The notes: generated from the letters alone by a model not told the origin. DNA of 64,000 bases from Parcubacteria group bacterium Greene0714_7 (GCA_007378985.1 VMHB01000002.1:105428-169427), one strand, 5' to 3'; shown: positions 31,710 through 41,042, counted from the stretch's first letter. A program made the numbers and translations.

Positions 31710-32642
31710 ATGCCACGCACACTTTTCATCTTTTCGCTCATTCTCATTTCACTCTTCGTGGTGGCAACTCCGGCTCATGCTGAAGCCCCAGCTCAGTTTC
31801 AATTTCAACCAATCGTATCGGTACCGCTCCCTACTGGCGGTGCCGTTGGAGCCGAGACATCGCTCACTGATTACTTAAACGGGATATTCGTACTTACCAT
31901 TGCTGTCGCCACAATTCTGGGGGTCGTCATGATTACCTTTGACGGTATCCGCTACATGACATCCGATGCTATCGGGACAAAAAAAGCAGCGATTGAAGGG
32001 CTCCAAGGGGCAGCCATAGGATTGATTTTACTTTTATTATCATATGTCCTTCTCAACGTCATCAATCCCCAAATACTCAATATAAAATCGCTCAATGACA
32101 ACATACGCGGTTTGGGGGGAAGTAGTTCGAGCGGAACAACACCCCCTGGTAGTACCAGAGCAACAGGGGCCACTGGGGCTCTTAACCCGAGCGCTTTGCC
32201 GAGCGGAACTGAACTCAGAGCGTACGATGGAACATTGAGCGCTGGATGTACCCTGACATGTTGGCTTGATAATACATTTTCAGCACCAACTGGGGGTGAA
32301 TGCACAACTGGTGACGCTGTACAAAGCTGTCCAGCTTCCGCAACTCCCCCTACTTCACCTGCAGCCCCAGCAGGAAGTCCGTCAGCACCTACTACCCCTA
32401 CTCCAGGAGGAGCTCAGCCTGCATCACCAACAACTGTGCAGTACGGCTGGCGAGGTGATTTTATAAAATCTGATGGAGGAAGAATTACTAGACAAGCAGG
32501 CCCATTCAGTAGTTCTCCACAATGTGACGCATCTCTCACAAATTTTCTTAATCAAAATTCAACTCTAACTTCAACAAGTAACTTTCCTTGTAACTGTGGA
32601 CAGCCACTAAGCGCACAATCTGGTTGTAGCTCAATTCGTTAA
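31710..32642 (+). CDS. VirB2/TrbC-like pilin protein
   Basis: A 310-residue protein. A signal peptide ending PAHA is followed by two hydrophobic helices (LNGIFVLTIAVATILGVVMI and LQGAAIGLILLLLSYVLL) joined by a short TFDGIRYMTSDAIGTKKAA loop. This two-helix hairpin is the VirB2/TrbC pilin core and recurs in CPR genomes. A long Thr/Pro/Ser-rich tail and a Cys-containing end follow, unlike classical VirB2, so it may be a surface-exposed variant. Close spacing to both neighbours shows one operon. Confidence 0.72.
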   Translation: MPRTLFIFSLILISLFVVATPAHAEAPAQFQFQPIVSVPLPTGGAVGAETSLTDYLNGIFVLTIAVATILGVVMITFDGIRYMTSDAIGTKKAAIEGLQGAAIGLILLLLSYVLLNVINPQILNIKSLNDNIRGLGGSSSSGTTPPGSTRATGATGALNPSALPSGTELRAYDGTLSAGCTLTCWLDNTFSAPTGGECTTGDAVQSCPASATPPTSPAAPAGSPSAPTTPTPGGAQPASPTTVQYGWRGDFIKSDGGRITRQAGPFSSSPQCDASLTNFLNQNSTLTSTSNFPCNCGQPLSAQSGCSSIR

Positions 32643-32646
32643 CACT

Positions 32647-33861
32647 ATGCGACGAACGCTTATCATTTCTGGTCTAGGACTACTTGCTGTCGCGCTCTTT
32701 GCTGCTGGATATTTTTTCGTGTTTCAAAAAACAGACAGCAACACCGCTGGGGCACCGAAAGATTTCTTCAGTGCATTTTTCCCATTCGGGCAAGGAAATC
32801 GAACTTCAGAAAAACCTACAAATGAAACGCCGGGGGGGTCGGCGCAAAAAGTAACTGCTCGTATCCGTCAGGTGAGTACCCGCCCCACTGCAGGAGCGTG
32901 GTTTACTTCTCCATCAGGAACAACAACTTCACCTCATATTCGGTTTACAGAGAGAGCAACGGGGCACATATTTGAAACACCTACCGATTCATATGCGGAA
33001 ACACGAATTTCTAACACCACAATTCCTCTTATACAGGAGCTTATTGTAATTAACGACACCACTCTTCTCCTCCGTACACTATCCGACACGGAAACTATTT
33101 CAAACGCATTTGGCGTATTAAATGCGACGAATTCGGAGCAGTCTCTCGATACATCCGCCCTCAAAGGGTTCCAGCGTGTCGCGGTAGCCAAAAATGGGTT
33201 AAGCATGATGACGGTCACTGAAGTTGCGCAGGGTTCACAAATTGAACTTGCAGAACCTGATGGCACAAAATCTCGCACAATCCTCCTCTCCCCAATTCGC
33301 TCATGGATACCACTCGCGGGAGACAGTCGTTTCTTTATACAAAGCGCTCCTTCTTCAGGGGCCTCGGGATTCTTATATGAAATTAGAAGCAACGGCGGTC
33401 TTACTAAAATATTGAGCGATATCCCTGGGCTTCTCGGAGTTCCAAGTCCAACGGGGCGTTATATTCTCTACAGCGGGTCAACAGGGGTAAAGGTTTTTCT
33501 TGGAATGATTGATACGAAAACAGGGCAAAGCTACACGCTCCCTCTAAAAACCCTTGCAACAAAGTGCGCATGGATTTCAGAAGACACTCCGCGCGTCTTC
33601 TGTGCAATATCAGACCCCATGCGAGGGGGAACAGCAACACTCCCGGATGATTGGCTCCTAGGTAAAATATCCTTTAGTGACTCTGTATGGATTATCCGTC
33701 CCATTGAAAATACCGCGCATTCATTGGGGTATCTTCAGGAAATAGCAAACACCCCCATTGATGTCCTCAATCCTACCATTTCTGTCGATGGTAACTTTGC
33801 CCTTTTCATAAACAAAAATGACCTCAGTGTGTGGTCACTCGACTTAAATAGGGATCAATAA
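32647..33861 (+). CDS. Membrane-anchored beta-propeller-like protein
   Basis: Unknown 404-residue protein, 4 nt after the pilin-like gene. A membrane helix (LIISGLGLLAVALFAAGYFF) and a short linker precede a beta-rich domain with recurring segments (VPSPTGRYILYSGSTGVKVF, ISVDGNFALFINKNDLSVWS) like blades of a WD40/PD40 propeller. The last gene of the secretion-like cluster; the jag-yidC operon is convergent with it after 7 nt. Confidence 0.68.
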   Translation: MRRTLIISGLGLLAVALFAAGYFFVFQKTDSNTAGAPKDFFSAFFPFGQGNRTSEKPTNETPGGSAQKVTARIRQVSTRPTAGAWFTSPSGTTTSPHIRFTERATGHIFETPTDSYAETRISNTTIPLIQELIVINDTTLLLRTLSDTETISNAFGVLNATNSEQSLDTSALKGFQRVAVAKNGLSMMTVTEVAQGSQIELAEPDGTKSRTILLSPIRSWIPLAGDSRFFIQSAPSSGASGFLYEIRSNGGLTKILSDIPGLLGVPSPTGRYILYSGSTGVKVFLGMIDTKTGQSYTLPLKTLATKCAWISEDTPRVFCAISDPMRGGTATLPDDWLLGKISFSDSVWIIRPIENTAHSLGYLQEIANTPIDVLNPTISVDGNFALFINKNDLSVWSLDLNRDQ

Positions 33862-33868
33862 AATAAGA

Positions 33869-34345
33869 CTACTGAGGCGTTGGCACACCCTCACCTTTAT
33901 AGCGAATCACAATATGTCGAAGCTTGCCTTCGCCCTCTGACTCCGTTTTGATACTAGGGGAACCCTGGAGAGACGCGTGCACAATCAAACGGTCATATGG
34001 ACTCATAGGACTCATGTCGACATCGTGTTTAAAGGTACGCGCACGCTCTGCAAGTGAAAGTGCCTGTGCCTCGAGCATCTTTATGTGCTTCAAGTGATAT
34101 CCGTTTACATCAACAACAAAACGAAATGGTTCATCTCCTTTCGAACCAGCTTCGAGTGTTTTTTTCACCACATGATTAAAGGCGTGGAGCGTTTCTCCCC
34201 CTGTACCAATGAGCGCCCCAGAATCTTCCGAGAGAAGTGTAAAGAGTGTGTGCCCTGCGACTTCAGACACAACAACATCTTTGAGGTCTAAACCCATTTT
34301 AGCAACCAATTCCTTAATAACGGCAATGACTTTATTTTTTTCCAT
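33869..34345 (-). CDS. jag: Jag/KhpB RNA-binding protein
   Basis: A 158-residue protein with a type II KH domain (LFTLLSEDSGALIGTGGETL, about 45-95) and a C-terminal R3H domain (MSPYDRLIVHASLQ, about 115-150). Jag/KhpB proteins bind RNA and affect cell elongation and small-RNA function in Gram-positive bacteria. The N-terminal Jag_N domain is reduced. Its start overlaps the yidC stop by 14 nt, the classical yidC-jag arrangement. Confidence 0.9.
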   Translation of the reverse strand: MEKNKVIAVIKELVAKMGLDLKDVVVSEVAGHTLFTLLSEDSGALIGTGGETLHAFNHVVKKTLEAGSKGDEPFRFVVDVNGYHLKHIKMLEAQALSLAERARTFKHDVDMSPMSPYDRLIVHASLQGSPSIKTESEGEGKLRHIVIRYKGEGVPTPQ

Positions 34346-35066
34346 TGTGCATTCGACGTATTGCTAACTCTTGCCCAATACTGAAAAGATTTCCTACAAG
34401 AAAGTACAGCGCAATTGCTGAAGAAGCGGCATACGCAACCACACCAATAACAACAGGGAAAACATACTTCATCTGGAGGTTCATACTTCTAGATAGGTCG
34501 TCTTGGAAAGAAGGCTTGTTTCCTGAAGTATTTTTAGGGGGTAGTGCCGGCATCATAAGACGAGCATAAATAAACTGCGTAATCGCCACTATAATAGCGA
34601 GAACGATACTTTTGCCTGCAAGGTCTACAAAGCCAAGAAACAGTAACGACGCTTGGTCAGGTACCTGCACAAATACATAGAGGATACTGGGATCAAATGA
34701 GACCGCTTTGCTTTCGTGCTCCAGTACGAGATACAGCCCAATGATTATTGGGAGTTGAATTAATATAAGAAGAAAACTTGCAAATGGATTGATATTATTT
34801 TCTTTAAAAAGTGCCATTGTGCGACGGGCCAACTCTTCCTTGTTGTCTTTTAATTTTTCCCGGAGCTCCTTCAACTGTGACTCAATGGAACGCATCGAAA
34901 TCTGCGTTTTAATCGCAGACATCGAAAGAGGGAACAAGATGAGGCGCACAAGTATCGTAATAAGAACGATGGCAATTCCTATATCACCTCCTGGTACAAC
35001 ACCAATAATAAAAGCGAGTGCATTGTAAATTGGTTGATAGATTGCTGTGTGGAAAAAAGATGCCAT
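34332..35066 (-). CDS. yidC: YidC/Oxa1 membrane insertase
   Basis: A 244-residue insertase helping membrane proteins fold. It has five predicted membrane helices, the first two flanking a cytoplasmic coiled coil rich in Lys/Glu (LKELREKLKDNKEELARR), then FLLILIQLPIIIGLYLVLE. It lacks the large periplasmic domain of Gram-negative YidC, as in Gram-positive and CPR relatives. It lies in the conserved rpmH-rnpA-yidC-jag order. Confidence 0.94.
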   Translation of the reverse strand: MASFFHTAIYQPIYNALAFIIGVVPGGDIGIAIVLITILVRLILFPLSMSAIKTQISMRSIESQLKELREKLKDNKEELARRTMALFKENNINPFASFLLILIQLPIIIGLYLVLEHESKAVSFDPSILYVFVQVPDQASLLFLGFVDLAGKSIVLAIIVAITQFIYARLMMPALPPKNTSGNKPSFQDDLSRSMNLQMKYVFPVVIGVVAYAASSAIALYFLVGNLFSIGQELAIRRMHNGKK

Positions 35067-35079
35067 TTCATCGCATTGT

Positions 35080-35166
35080 AGCCTAGGAGCCTAAAAGGTT
35101 CTAGGGATTAGCTGCTTCTGATTCTAAATTCAAAGCTAGAACCTAGCACCTAGAAGCTAGTACCTT
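35080..35166. repeat. Heptad repeat tract between yidC and rnpA
   Basis: Inverted tracts: GGTTCTAGGGATTAGC on one side and four exact-period units CTAGAAC CTAGCAC CTAGAAG CTAGTAC on the other. They can fold into a hairpin and may separate rnpA from yidC transcription. Confidence 0.6.
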
Positions 35167-35167
35167 C

Positions 35168-35476
35168 TTAAGTCTTCAAGGCTTTCTCGAGCTCCTTCTT
35201 CAACTCTTGGAATGAGGCAGTGAGCGCCAATGCATTTGGGTACACAACCACAACATTAGTAAGCGCTCCCGTGCGAATAAGGGGTCTAATGATGCTATAG
35301 ATTCGCCGCCTAAGTTTGTTTCTTTCTGGGGCCGTTTTACAAACCTTTTTTGACACAACAACTGCACCTGATGGATGCCCTTCAAAGCCTTTTATAGAGC
35401 CATATATAAAGCGACCCGTTCGCGCAGGTCGCTTTTGGAATGTCAGTCTTGAGACTCGTTCTTTCTTAGACAGCAT
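35168..35476 (-). CDS. rnpA: Ribonuclease P protein component
   Basis: The protein subunit of RNase P, which cleaves tRNA 5' leaders. The 102-residue protein has the family signature NKLRRRIYSIIR (the RNR motif) near 53 and an N-terminal basic region starting MLSKKERVSRLTF. It is in the conserved place downstream of rpmH. Given the unusual tRNA leaders in this window, its substrate range here would be of interest. Confidence 0.93.
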   Translation of the reverse strand: MLSKKERVSRLTFQKRPARTGRFIYGSIKGFEGHPSGAVVVSKKVCKTAPERNKLRRRIYSIIRPLIRTGALTNVVVVYPNALALTASFQELKKELEKALKT

Positions 35477-35486
35477 TGAGATGATA

Positions 35487-35518
35487 GGTTCTAGCTTCTA
35501 GGTGCTAGGTGCTAGCTT
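35487..35518. repeat. Heptad repeat tract between rpmH and rnpA
   Basis: On the minus strand CTAGCAC CTAGCAC CTAGAAG CTAGAAC, period seven, 11 nt upstream of the rnpA start. Confidence 0.6.
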
Positions 35519-35558
35519 AAATTCAGAAATCTAAGACCCTAAACAGCAGACATCTCTC

Positions 35559-35714
35559 TTACTTTCCTTTCCTCTTGCTCACAACAGTGAGTTTTGCGCG
35601 ACCCTTACGACGACGATTCTTTAAAACCTTCCTACCTGAGGTGGTTGCCGTACGGACTAAGAAACCGTGGGTTGTGGCTCTCTTTCTTTTTTTAGGTTGG
35701 TATGTTCTTTTCAT
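35559..35714 (-). CDS. rpmH: 50S ribosomal protein L34
   Basis: A 51-residue very basic protein, MKRTYQPKKRKRATTHGFLV followed by RTATTSGRKVLKNRRRKGR, the standard L34 sequence pattern. It is divergent from dnaA and heads the rpmH-rnpA-yidC-jag operon, a gene order conserved across bacteria. Confidence 0.97.
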   Translation of the reverse strand: MKRTYQPKKRKRATTHGFLVRTATTSGRKVLKNRRRKGRAKLTVVSKRKGK

Positions 35715-35829
35715 ATTCGCTGAATGTTATACACAAGTATCTCACAGTTTATTAACACGAGCGTGCCTTTTCCGCAAGTTTGCTGTTTTCTCCACACAGG
35801 TATAATAACTGAACTTTCAGTAATTTTAC
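35715..35829. promoter_or_regulatory. rpmH-dnaA divergent promoter region with DnaA boxes
   Basis: Contains an exact DnaA box TTATACACA (35727-35735) and a one-mismatch box TTCTCCACA (35788-35796). The dnaA promoter is TTTGCT (35779-35784), 16-bp spacer, TATAAT (35801-35806), giving dnaA a leader of about 18 nt. Boxes around the promoter suggest DnaA autoregulation. Confidence 0.6.
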
Positions 35830-37176
35830 ATGGAACTCGACACAAAACAGCTCTGGGAAAATACACTAACGAACATAGAGCTTTCAATATCGCCAGCAAG
35901 TTTCAAAATGTGGTTCGGGGAAACCCACATCGTACGGATAGAAGATGGTGTTGTTTTTGTTGGTGTCCCTAATCAACTAACAAAAGAGTGGGTTTCTGAG
36001 CGGTTTGGTAAGCTTGTTTTAAAAACAATCAGAGGTTTTGTTGATACCTTGCGTGGTGTTGAATATATCGTTTCAAAAGAAAGCTTAAAACGAGTCCCTG
36101 AAAAAGTCATTGTGGAAACTCGACCAGAATCGGAGCTTCCTCTCTCTGACTATTACATAAATCGATCGGACAATTTAAATCCACGCTACACATTCGACAC
36201 CTTTGTCGTAGGACCCTTTAATGAACTAGCCTTTACTGCAGGACAGGTGGTTGTAAAAAACCCAGGAATTGCCTACAACCCACTATTTGTGTATGGCGAA
36301 ACCGGGAGAGGAAAGACACACCTCACTCAAGCTGTTGGGAATCAAATTAAAAAGGCTTATCCCTCAAAGAAAGTTTTCTATTTAACTGCGGAGCGATTCG
36401 GGTTTGAGTTTATGAATGCCATAAACAACCGAAGTATCCCTTCATTTAAAGACAAATACCGCTCGTACGATGTTCTCATTATTGATGACATACAATTCTT
36501 CTCCAAAAAAGGAACCATTCAGGAAGAATTCTTTCACCTATTCAACACACTCCATGATGCCAATAAACAAATTGTCTGCTCGTCTGACAAGCACCCAAAC
36601 TTGATCCCTGACATTACTGAGCGCTTAAAGTCTCGCTTTATTGCAGGTATGGCTGTTGCAATAAATGAGCCTGATCATGAATCGCGTATGGCAATCATTA
36701 AAACAAAAGCGGAATCAATGAATCTCACGCTTTCTGATTTAACTATCGAGAATCTCTCCATAGCTGTCCCAGGGAACATTCGTGAAATAGAAGGGATGCT
36801 TAATACTATTTTGTGTCAAATACAGCTCAAAGGAACACTTTCTGAAGATCAAATTAAGGACTTAATAAAAACAACCGCGAGACCAAAGAGAGCGGTTTCA
36901 GTTAAGCATGTTATTTCAAGGATTGCTGAATTCTACAATATTGATGAAGCGAGCATGTATGCAAAAACAAGGCGTCGTGAGGTAGTTCGTCCGCGTCAAA
37001 TTATGATGTATATCCTTAGGGAGGATTTTCACCTGTCGTACCCAGCAATTGGAACAGTTTTTGGTGGCCGTGATCACACTACAGTTATTCATGCCTGTGA
37101 AAAGGTTCGTGGGGGAATAACAACTGACACTGATCTAAAGACACAAATTGAGGAGATTAGGGGTATGTTGAAATGA
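35830..37176 (+). CDS. dnaA: Chromosomal replication initiator DnaA
   Basis: A 448-residue initiator that opens the origin. Domain I spans about 1-80 (LWENTLTNIELSISPASFKM), a short linker follows, the AAA+ domain III starts near 118 (NPRYTFDTFVVGPFNELA) with Walker A GETGRGKTHL near 156 and Walker B VLIIDDIQFF, and domain IV ends with the DnaA-box-binding signature VFGGRDHTTVIHACEKV. All parts are present and of normal length. Confidence 0.97.
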   Translation: MELDTKQLWENTLTNIELSISPASFKMWFGETHIVRIEDGVVFVGVPNQLTKEWVSERFGKLVLKTIRGFVDTLRGVEYIVSKESLKRVPEKVIVETRPESELPLSDYYINRSDNLNPRYTFDTFVVGPFNELAFTAGQVVVKNPGIAYNPLFVYGETGRGKTHLTQAVGNQIKKAYPSKKVFYLTAERFGFEFMNAINNRSIPSFKDKYRSYDVLIIDDIQFFSKKGTIQEEFFHLFNTLHDANKQIVCSSDKHPNLIPDITERLKSRFIAGMAVAINEPDHESRMAIIKTKAESMNLTLSDLTIENLSIAVPGNIREIEGMLNTILCQIQLKGTLSEDQIKDLIKTTARPKRAVSVKHVISRIAEFYNIDEASMYAKTRRREVVRPRQIMMYILREDFHLSYPAIGTVFGGRDHTTVIHACEKVRGGITTDTDLKTQIEEIRGMLK

Positions 37177-37408
37177 TGTTGAAAATAGTATGAATAACTT
37201 GTTGGGATTACTAGTGGATAATGTGTTGAAAACAATTACACCAAAACAGCTAGTAATCAAAACAGTCAATATTCACAATACAAAACAAACTTTTAAACAG
37301 TTTCTTCTAAAAAAAATCCGTAAATATAGCTTAAATAAAAGACTTTCAAGCTACCCACATAGTCCACAGTGTATTAGAATGAGTGGATCCTCTTAATTAA
37401 AATAAAAT
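37177..37408. other. dnaA-dnaN spacer, possible oriC
   Basis: A 232-bp AT-rich spacer. It has only one-mismatch DnaA boxes (AGTGGATAA at 37213-37221, which is TTATCCACT on the other strand, and ATATTCACA at 37269-37277). In many bacteria oriC lies here. A 68-codon frame across it (37190-37396) has AT-driven composition and is rejected as a gene. Confidence 0.4.
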
Positions 37409-38509
37409 ATGAAAATTGAAATTTTAAGAGAGAATTTAGAGAAGGCTGTTGCTATAGCATCTAAGGTTAGTAATAAGAATCTTTCACTACCTGTTTTTGG
37501 TTGTGTGGTAATTGTCGTTGAGGGTGATAGGGCGGTACTTCGTGCAACAAACCTCGATCTAAGTGTGGAGGTTATTCTTAAAGCAAAGATAATTCAAGAT
37601 GGAATTATTGCTATTCCTGCGCACATACTTGCACAAACAACCTCAGCACTCACTAATCAGAAATTGTTGTTAAAAACATCAGGAAATAATCTTATTATTG
37701 ATGGTGAAAGGGGTACTACTTCTATATCACTTATTGACCCATCTGAATTTCCAACACTATCGTATGTTAAGGATGGGGTTGGAAGTTCCGCAACTTTACC
37801 TGTTAGGGAATTTATAACAGCATTGAAGTCGGTTTCATTTGCAGCTTCAACCTCCAGTGTAAAACCAGAACTTTCAAGTATTTCCCTTACTTTAGAAAAA
37901 GGGGAGCTTGTTGCTGTGGCTACAGATTCATTTCGTCTTGCTGAAATAAAAATACCCATAAAAACAAAAAACTCATTCAATTCTGTATTAATACCAGCTC
38001 GAAATGTTCCAGATATATTGAGGGCGATTGAGTCAGGTGTGGATGTTGAGGTTCGCGTTGGAGATAATCAGTGTTCATTTATATCTGACTTTGGGCACAT
38101 TACCTCTCGAACAATAGATGGGTCCTTCCCAGACTATCAAGCAATTATTCCGCGTGACTATGTTGCTTCGGCGACATGTTTAAAAGAGGATGCATCACGC
38201 GCTTTTCGAAAAATTTCAATTTTTACTGATTCTTTTAATCAGGTACATATTTCACTAAAGACTTCTGAAAAGACGTTCACTGTCCGTGCGGTGAATGCTT
38301 CGGTGGGAGAAACAGTTGATCATATTCCAGCAGTTCTTGAGGGTGAGGATATTGATATTAATTTCAATGCAAAATATATTGTCGACGCCCTTTCTATAGT
38401 GGCTGGTGATAGTGTTACTTTCTCTGTAGCGGGCGCTGGAAAGCCGATGGTTATGAATGATGTCCCAAGTAAAGGCTTCACATACTTAGTGATGCCAATG
38501 AACCGTTAA
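37409..38509 (+). CDS. dnaN: DNA polymerase III beta sliding clamp
   Basis: A 366-residue ring-forming clamp with three repeated domains. Recognisable segments: MKIEILRENLEKAVAIASKV, ISLIDPSEFPTL, VATDSFRLAEIKI, RTIDGSFPDYQAIIPRDY and the C-terminal SKGFTYLVMPMNR, which forms part of the peptide-binding pocket. Adjacent to dnaA as usual. Confidence 0.96.
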   Translation: MKIEILRENLEKAVAIASKVSNKNLSLPVFGCVVIVVEGDRAVLRATNLDLSVEVILKAKIIQDGIIAIPAHILAQTTSALTNQKLLLKTSGNNLIIDGERGTTSISLIDPSEFPTLSYVKDGVGSSATLPVREFITALKSVSFAASTSSVKPELSSISLTLEKGELVAVATDSFRLAEIKIPIKTKNSFNSVLIPARNVPDILRAIESGVDVEVRVGDNQCSFISDFGHITSRTIDGSFPDYQAIIPRDYVASATCLKEDASRAFRKISIFTDSFNQVHISLKTSEKTFTVRAVNASVGETVDHIPAVLEGEDIDINFNAKYIVDALSIVAGDSVTFSVAGAGKPMVMNDVPSKGFTYLVMPMNR

Positions 38510-38515
38510 ATTAGC

Positions 38516-38577
38516 TTATAGGTTCTAGGGACTAGGTTTTAGCTTTTAAACCTAGCACCTAGCACCTAGCACCTCCC
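38516..38577. repeat. Heptad repeat tract after dnaN
   Basis: Inverted tracts with AGGTTTTAGC-TTTT-AAACCTAG and three exact tandem CCTAGCA units at the right end, ending one base before the next start codon. Confidence 0.65.
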
Positions 38578-38578
38578 T

Positions 38579-38842
38579 ATGAAACTCGTAAGTGATTTTT
38601 TAGCTCGTTTCCAAAACTTAACACCACCAGATGATGCTGTGCGTCGCGCTATTGCATCAGCTGTTTTTTTTGTTGCGAAAGTTCCTGTAAAAAAAGAAGA
38701 TGTGTCTATATCAAATTCCGTGGCATTTATTCGCTGTTCTTCAGTCGCAAAGAGCGCTATTCAGGTTGCTCGTGGCGCTATTCTGAGTGAGCTCTTTCAA
38801 GAGATGCCGAAAGCACGAAATACTGTGAGGGATATCCGTTGA
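38579..38842 (+). CDS. Small DciA/DUF721-like protein
   Basis: An 87-residue protein: helical N-terminus (LVSDFLARFQNLTPPDDAVRRAIASAV), then two strands with the pattern VSISNSVAFIRCSSVAKSAIQVARG. This helix-strand-strand layout and the ending EMPKARNTVRDIR resemble DUF721/DciA proteins, which load the replicative helicase in many bacteria. The position right after dnaA-dnaN fits that role. Similarity is weak, so RbfA-like or other KH-like small proteins remain possible. Confidence 0.5.
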   Translation: MKLVSDFLARFQNLTPPDDAVRRAIASAVFFVAKVPVKKEDVSISNSVAFIRCSSVAKSAIQVARGAILSELFQEMPKARNTVRDIR

Positions 38843-38845
38843 GTA

Positions 38846-38914
38846 GGTTTCAGGTGTCAGCTTCTAGGTTCCAGCTTTAATTTCAGAAAAGCTGACAGCT
38901 GAAACCTGAAAGCC
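38846..38914. repeat. Large inverted heptad repeat between convergent genes
   Basis: GGTTTCAGGTGTCAGCTT pairs with AAGCTGACAGCTGAAACC across a loop of about 25 nt. It lies between the convergent dciA-like and PBP genes and probably works as a two-way terminator. Confidence 0.65.
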
Positions 38915-38930
38915 ATAAGCTTTCTTGTGG

Positions 38931-41042
38931 TTATTGACTGAACGGTGCCCCGTCCACAAAGCCGTGTTGGCTTGCCCATGTTCTGACACCCCACTCCCAC
39001 CTAGCAAATTGTGGATCGTTGTTGGGGTTACTAGGGCGAGCTCCTCGTGGATCATTTTTATCAAGCCAGTAGAGAATTGAGTGTACAGAAACGGTGCCGT
39101 CGCTTCCTTGCCATACACCACGAAGCACTGGTTTATCGGACGCACTTTCTAGGGGGGTTGCTTCAGGGAAGGGGGTATTAGGGAATTTTGTGAGAGCGTA
39201 TTGCATAAATTCATGCCAGAGAGGAGCCACAATGAATCCTGCTATTTTTTTTGCCATGGGGCTGTTGTCGTTATTGCCTGTCCATGCGCCTACAGATATA
39301 TCAGGGGTGTAGCCTAAAATCCAAGCGTCACGGTAGTCGTTTGTCGTTCCTGTTTTTACTGCAACATGACGCCCTGGGAAGTTTAGTGCAGAAGTTGCTC
39401 CGAACTCAGGGGTGCGCGCCACATTATCAGAGAGGATATCGGAGATGGAGAGTGCAATGTTGTCGTCGAGCACTCTTTCAGGTGTTAGTGGATATGATTT
39501 TATCTCGTTCCCATTCTTGTCTTCAATACGAAGTATTGCTCGGTATGGGTTTCGTACACCTTCGTTTGCAAAAACACCATATGCGCTAGTCATGTCGAGT
39601 GGAGTGACTTCGCCACCACCAAGCACCAAAGTTAGTCCGTAGCGATCTGATCCAGCGAGTGTGGTGATGCCAAGTGACCGTGCAAGCGAAAGTGCATTGT
39701 TAATTCCAACGAGGTAGAGCACTTTCACTGCGGGTATGTTTCTTGATTGTGCAAGTGCATCCCGCAGTGTCATTGGCCCATTAAATTTATTATCGTAGTT
39801 TCCTGGTGCATAGCAGGGAGGTGTATCGCTCAAGCTTGCTGGGGGACACTCAGTTGAAAACTGTGTGGGCACATCAAAGAGCACCGTATTTGATGTGTAC
39901 CCCTTAATGAAAGCGGCCGCGTACACAAATGGTTTGAATGAAGAGCCTGGTTGGCGCTTCGCTAGGGCTATGTTGTAGGCACCGTTTATTTCTGGATCAA
40001 AATAGTCCCGTGAGCCAGCCATTACAAGAATGTCTCCTGTTTTTGGTGCAATAGCGACAATGCTCGCATTCTCAGCGTTAAAATTTTTCTTATTTTCAAG
40101 AGCGTTTTTCTTTACAATCTCCTCTGCTTTGGCTTCAAGGTCGGCGTCAAGTGTAGTAATGATGCGCCAACCTGATTGCTCCAACGCACTTGTACCAAAC
40201 TCTTGCTCCAAGAGCCCGCGAACATAGAAGACGAAGTGTGGTGCACGAATACCAGCAGTTGCTTGAGGAGCAAAAGCCACAACCTCAGATTTTGCTAGCG
40301 TGTATTCTTGTTCGGATATAAATTTCAAGTCTTTCATTCGCGAGAGCACGAGGTTTTTTCGGTCATCTAAAGCATCTCGATGATTGCCGTATGGTGAAAA
40401 GTAAGTAGGAGCTTGAGGGAGTGCCGCTAAATACGCAGCTTCAGCGAGAGTTACATCTTTTGCGTGTTTAGTGAAGTATTGTGCGCTTGCTTCTTCTACG
40501 CCATAAATAAGTCCACCGTAAGGATTCCCATTGAGGTAGAGCTCAAGAATTTGTTCTTTGGTTAGCACGCGCTCAAGCTTTATTGCAAGAATCCACTCCT
40601 TTACCTTCCGCGCAATAGTTTTGTCGGCAGTAAGAATGGAGTTCTTAACTACCTGCTGTGTAATTGTTGAACCGCCCTGCTCAAAACCTAGAGAAAGAAC
40701 ATTAACAATCGTTGCCCGAAGAAATGCTAACGGGCGTACGCCGGCGTGATGGTAGAACTCTGTGTCTTCTATTGCAACGGTTGCTTGTTTTATGTATGGA
40801 GAAATCTCACTCTCTGGAATGACGGTACGCATCATATTTTGGCTCAAATCATCGAGCAAAACAGTGCCTGTGCGGTCGTAGATTTTTGTTGATTGTTCAA
40901 TTTTCCTAGTCTCCAAAGACTTGATATCAGGGATTTTTAATGACACTGCCCAAATGAGTAAAGCCCCTATACTAAATAGTGCAATCGCACTAATAATGAG
41001 GAAAAAAGATTTCTTATTTTTAATCAAGCGCCGTCTTCGCAT
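38931..41042 (-). CDS. pbpA: Class A penicillin-binding protein (PBP1A-like)
   Basis: A bifunctional peptidoglycan synthase of 703 residues. N-terminal membrane anchor (FFLIISAIALFSIGALLIWA), GT51 glycosyltransferase domain with EDTEFYHHAGVRPLAF and GGSTITQQVVKN, and a transpeptidase domain with the catalytic SSFK (RQPGSSFKPFVYAAAF), SRN and KTGTTNDYRDAW motifs. All active-site motifs are intact, showing that the organism makes and crosslinks peptidoglycan. A -10 (TACGAT, 41050-41055) ends 7 nt before the ATG. Confidence 0.95.
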   Translation of the reverse strand: MRRRRLIKNKKSFFLIISAIALFSIGALLIWAVSLKIPDIKSLETRKIEQSTKIYDRTGTVLLDDLSQNMMRTVIPESEISPYIKQATVAIEDTEFYHHAGVRPLAFLRATIVNVLSLGFEQGGSTITQQVVKNSILTADKTIARKVKEWILAIKLERVLTKEQILELYLNGNPYGGLIYGVEEASAQYFTKHAKDVTLAEAAYLAALPQAPTYFSPYGNHRDALDDRKNLVLSRMKDLKFISEQEYTLAKSEVVAFAPQATAGIRAPHFVFYVRGLLEQEFGTSALEQSGWRIITTLDADLEAKAEEIVKKNALENKKNFNAENASIVAIAPKTGDILVMAGSRDYFDPEINGAYNIALAKRQPGSSFKPFVYAAAFIKGYTSNTVLFDVPTQFSTECPPASLSDTPPCYAPGNYDNKFNGPMTLRDALAQSRNIPAVKVLYLVGINNALSLARSLGITTLAGSDRYGLTLVLGGGEVTPLDMTSAYGVFANEGVRNPYRAILRIEDKNGNEIKSYPLTPERVLDDNIALSISDILSDNVARTPEFGATSALNFPGRHVAVKTGTTNDYRDAWILGYTPDISVGAWTGNNDNSPMAKKIAGFIVAPLWHEFMQYALTKFPNTPFPEATPLESASDKPVLRGVWQGSDGTVSVHSILYWLDKNDPRGARPSNPNNDPQFARWEWGVRTWASQHGFVDGAPFSQ

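Noticed and set aside
37190..37396. A 68-codon frame in the dnaA-dnaN spacer
   Set aside because: AT-driven composition, no promoter or ribosome site and a position where oriC is usual.
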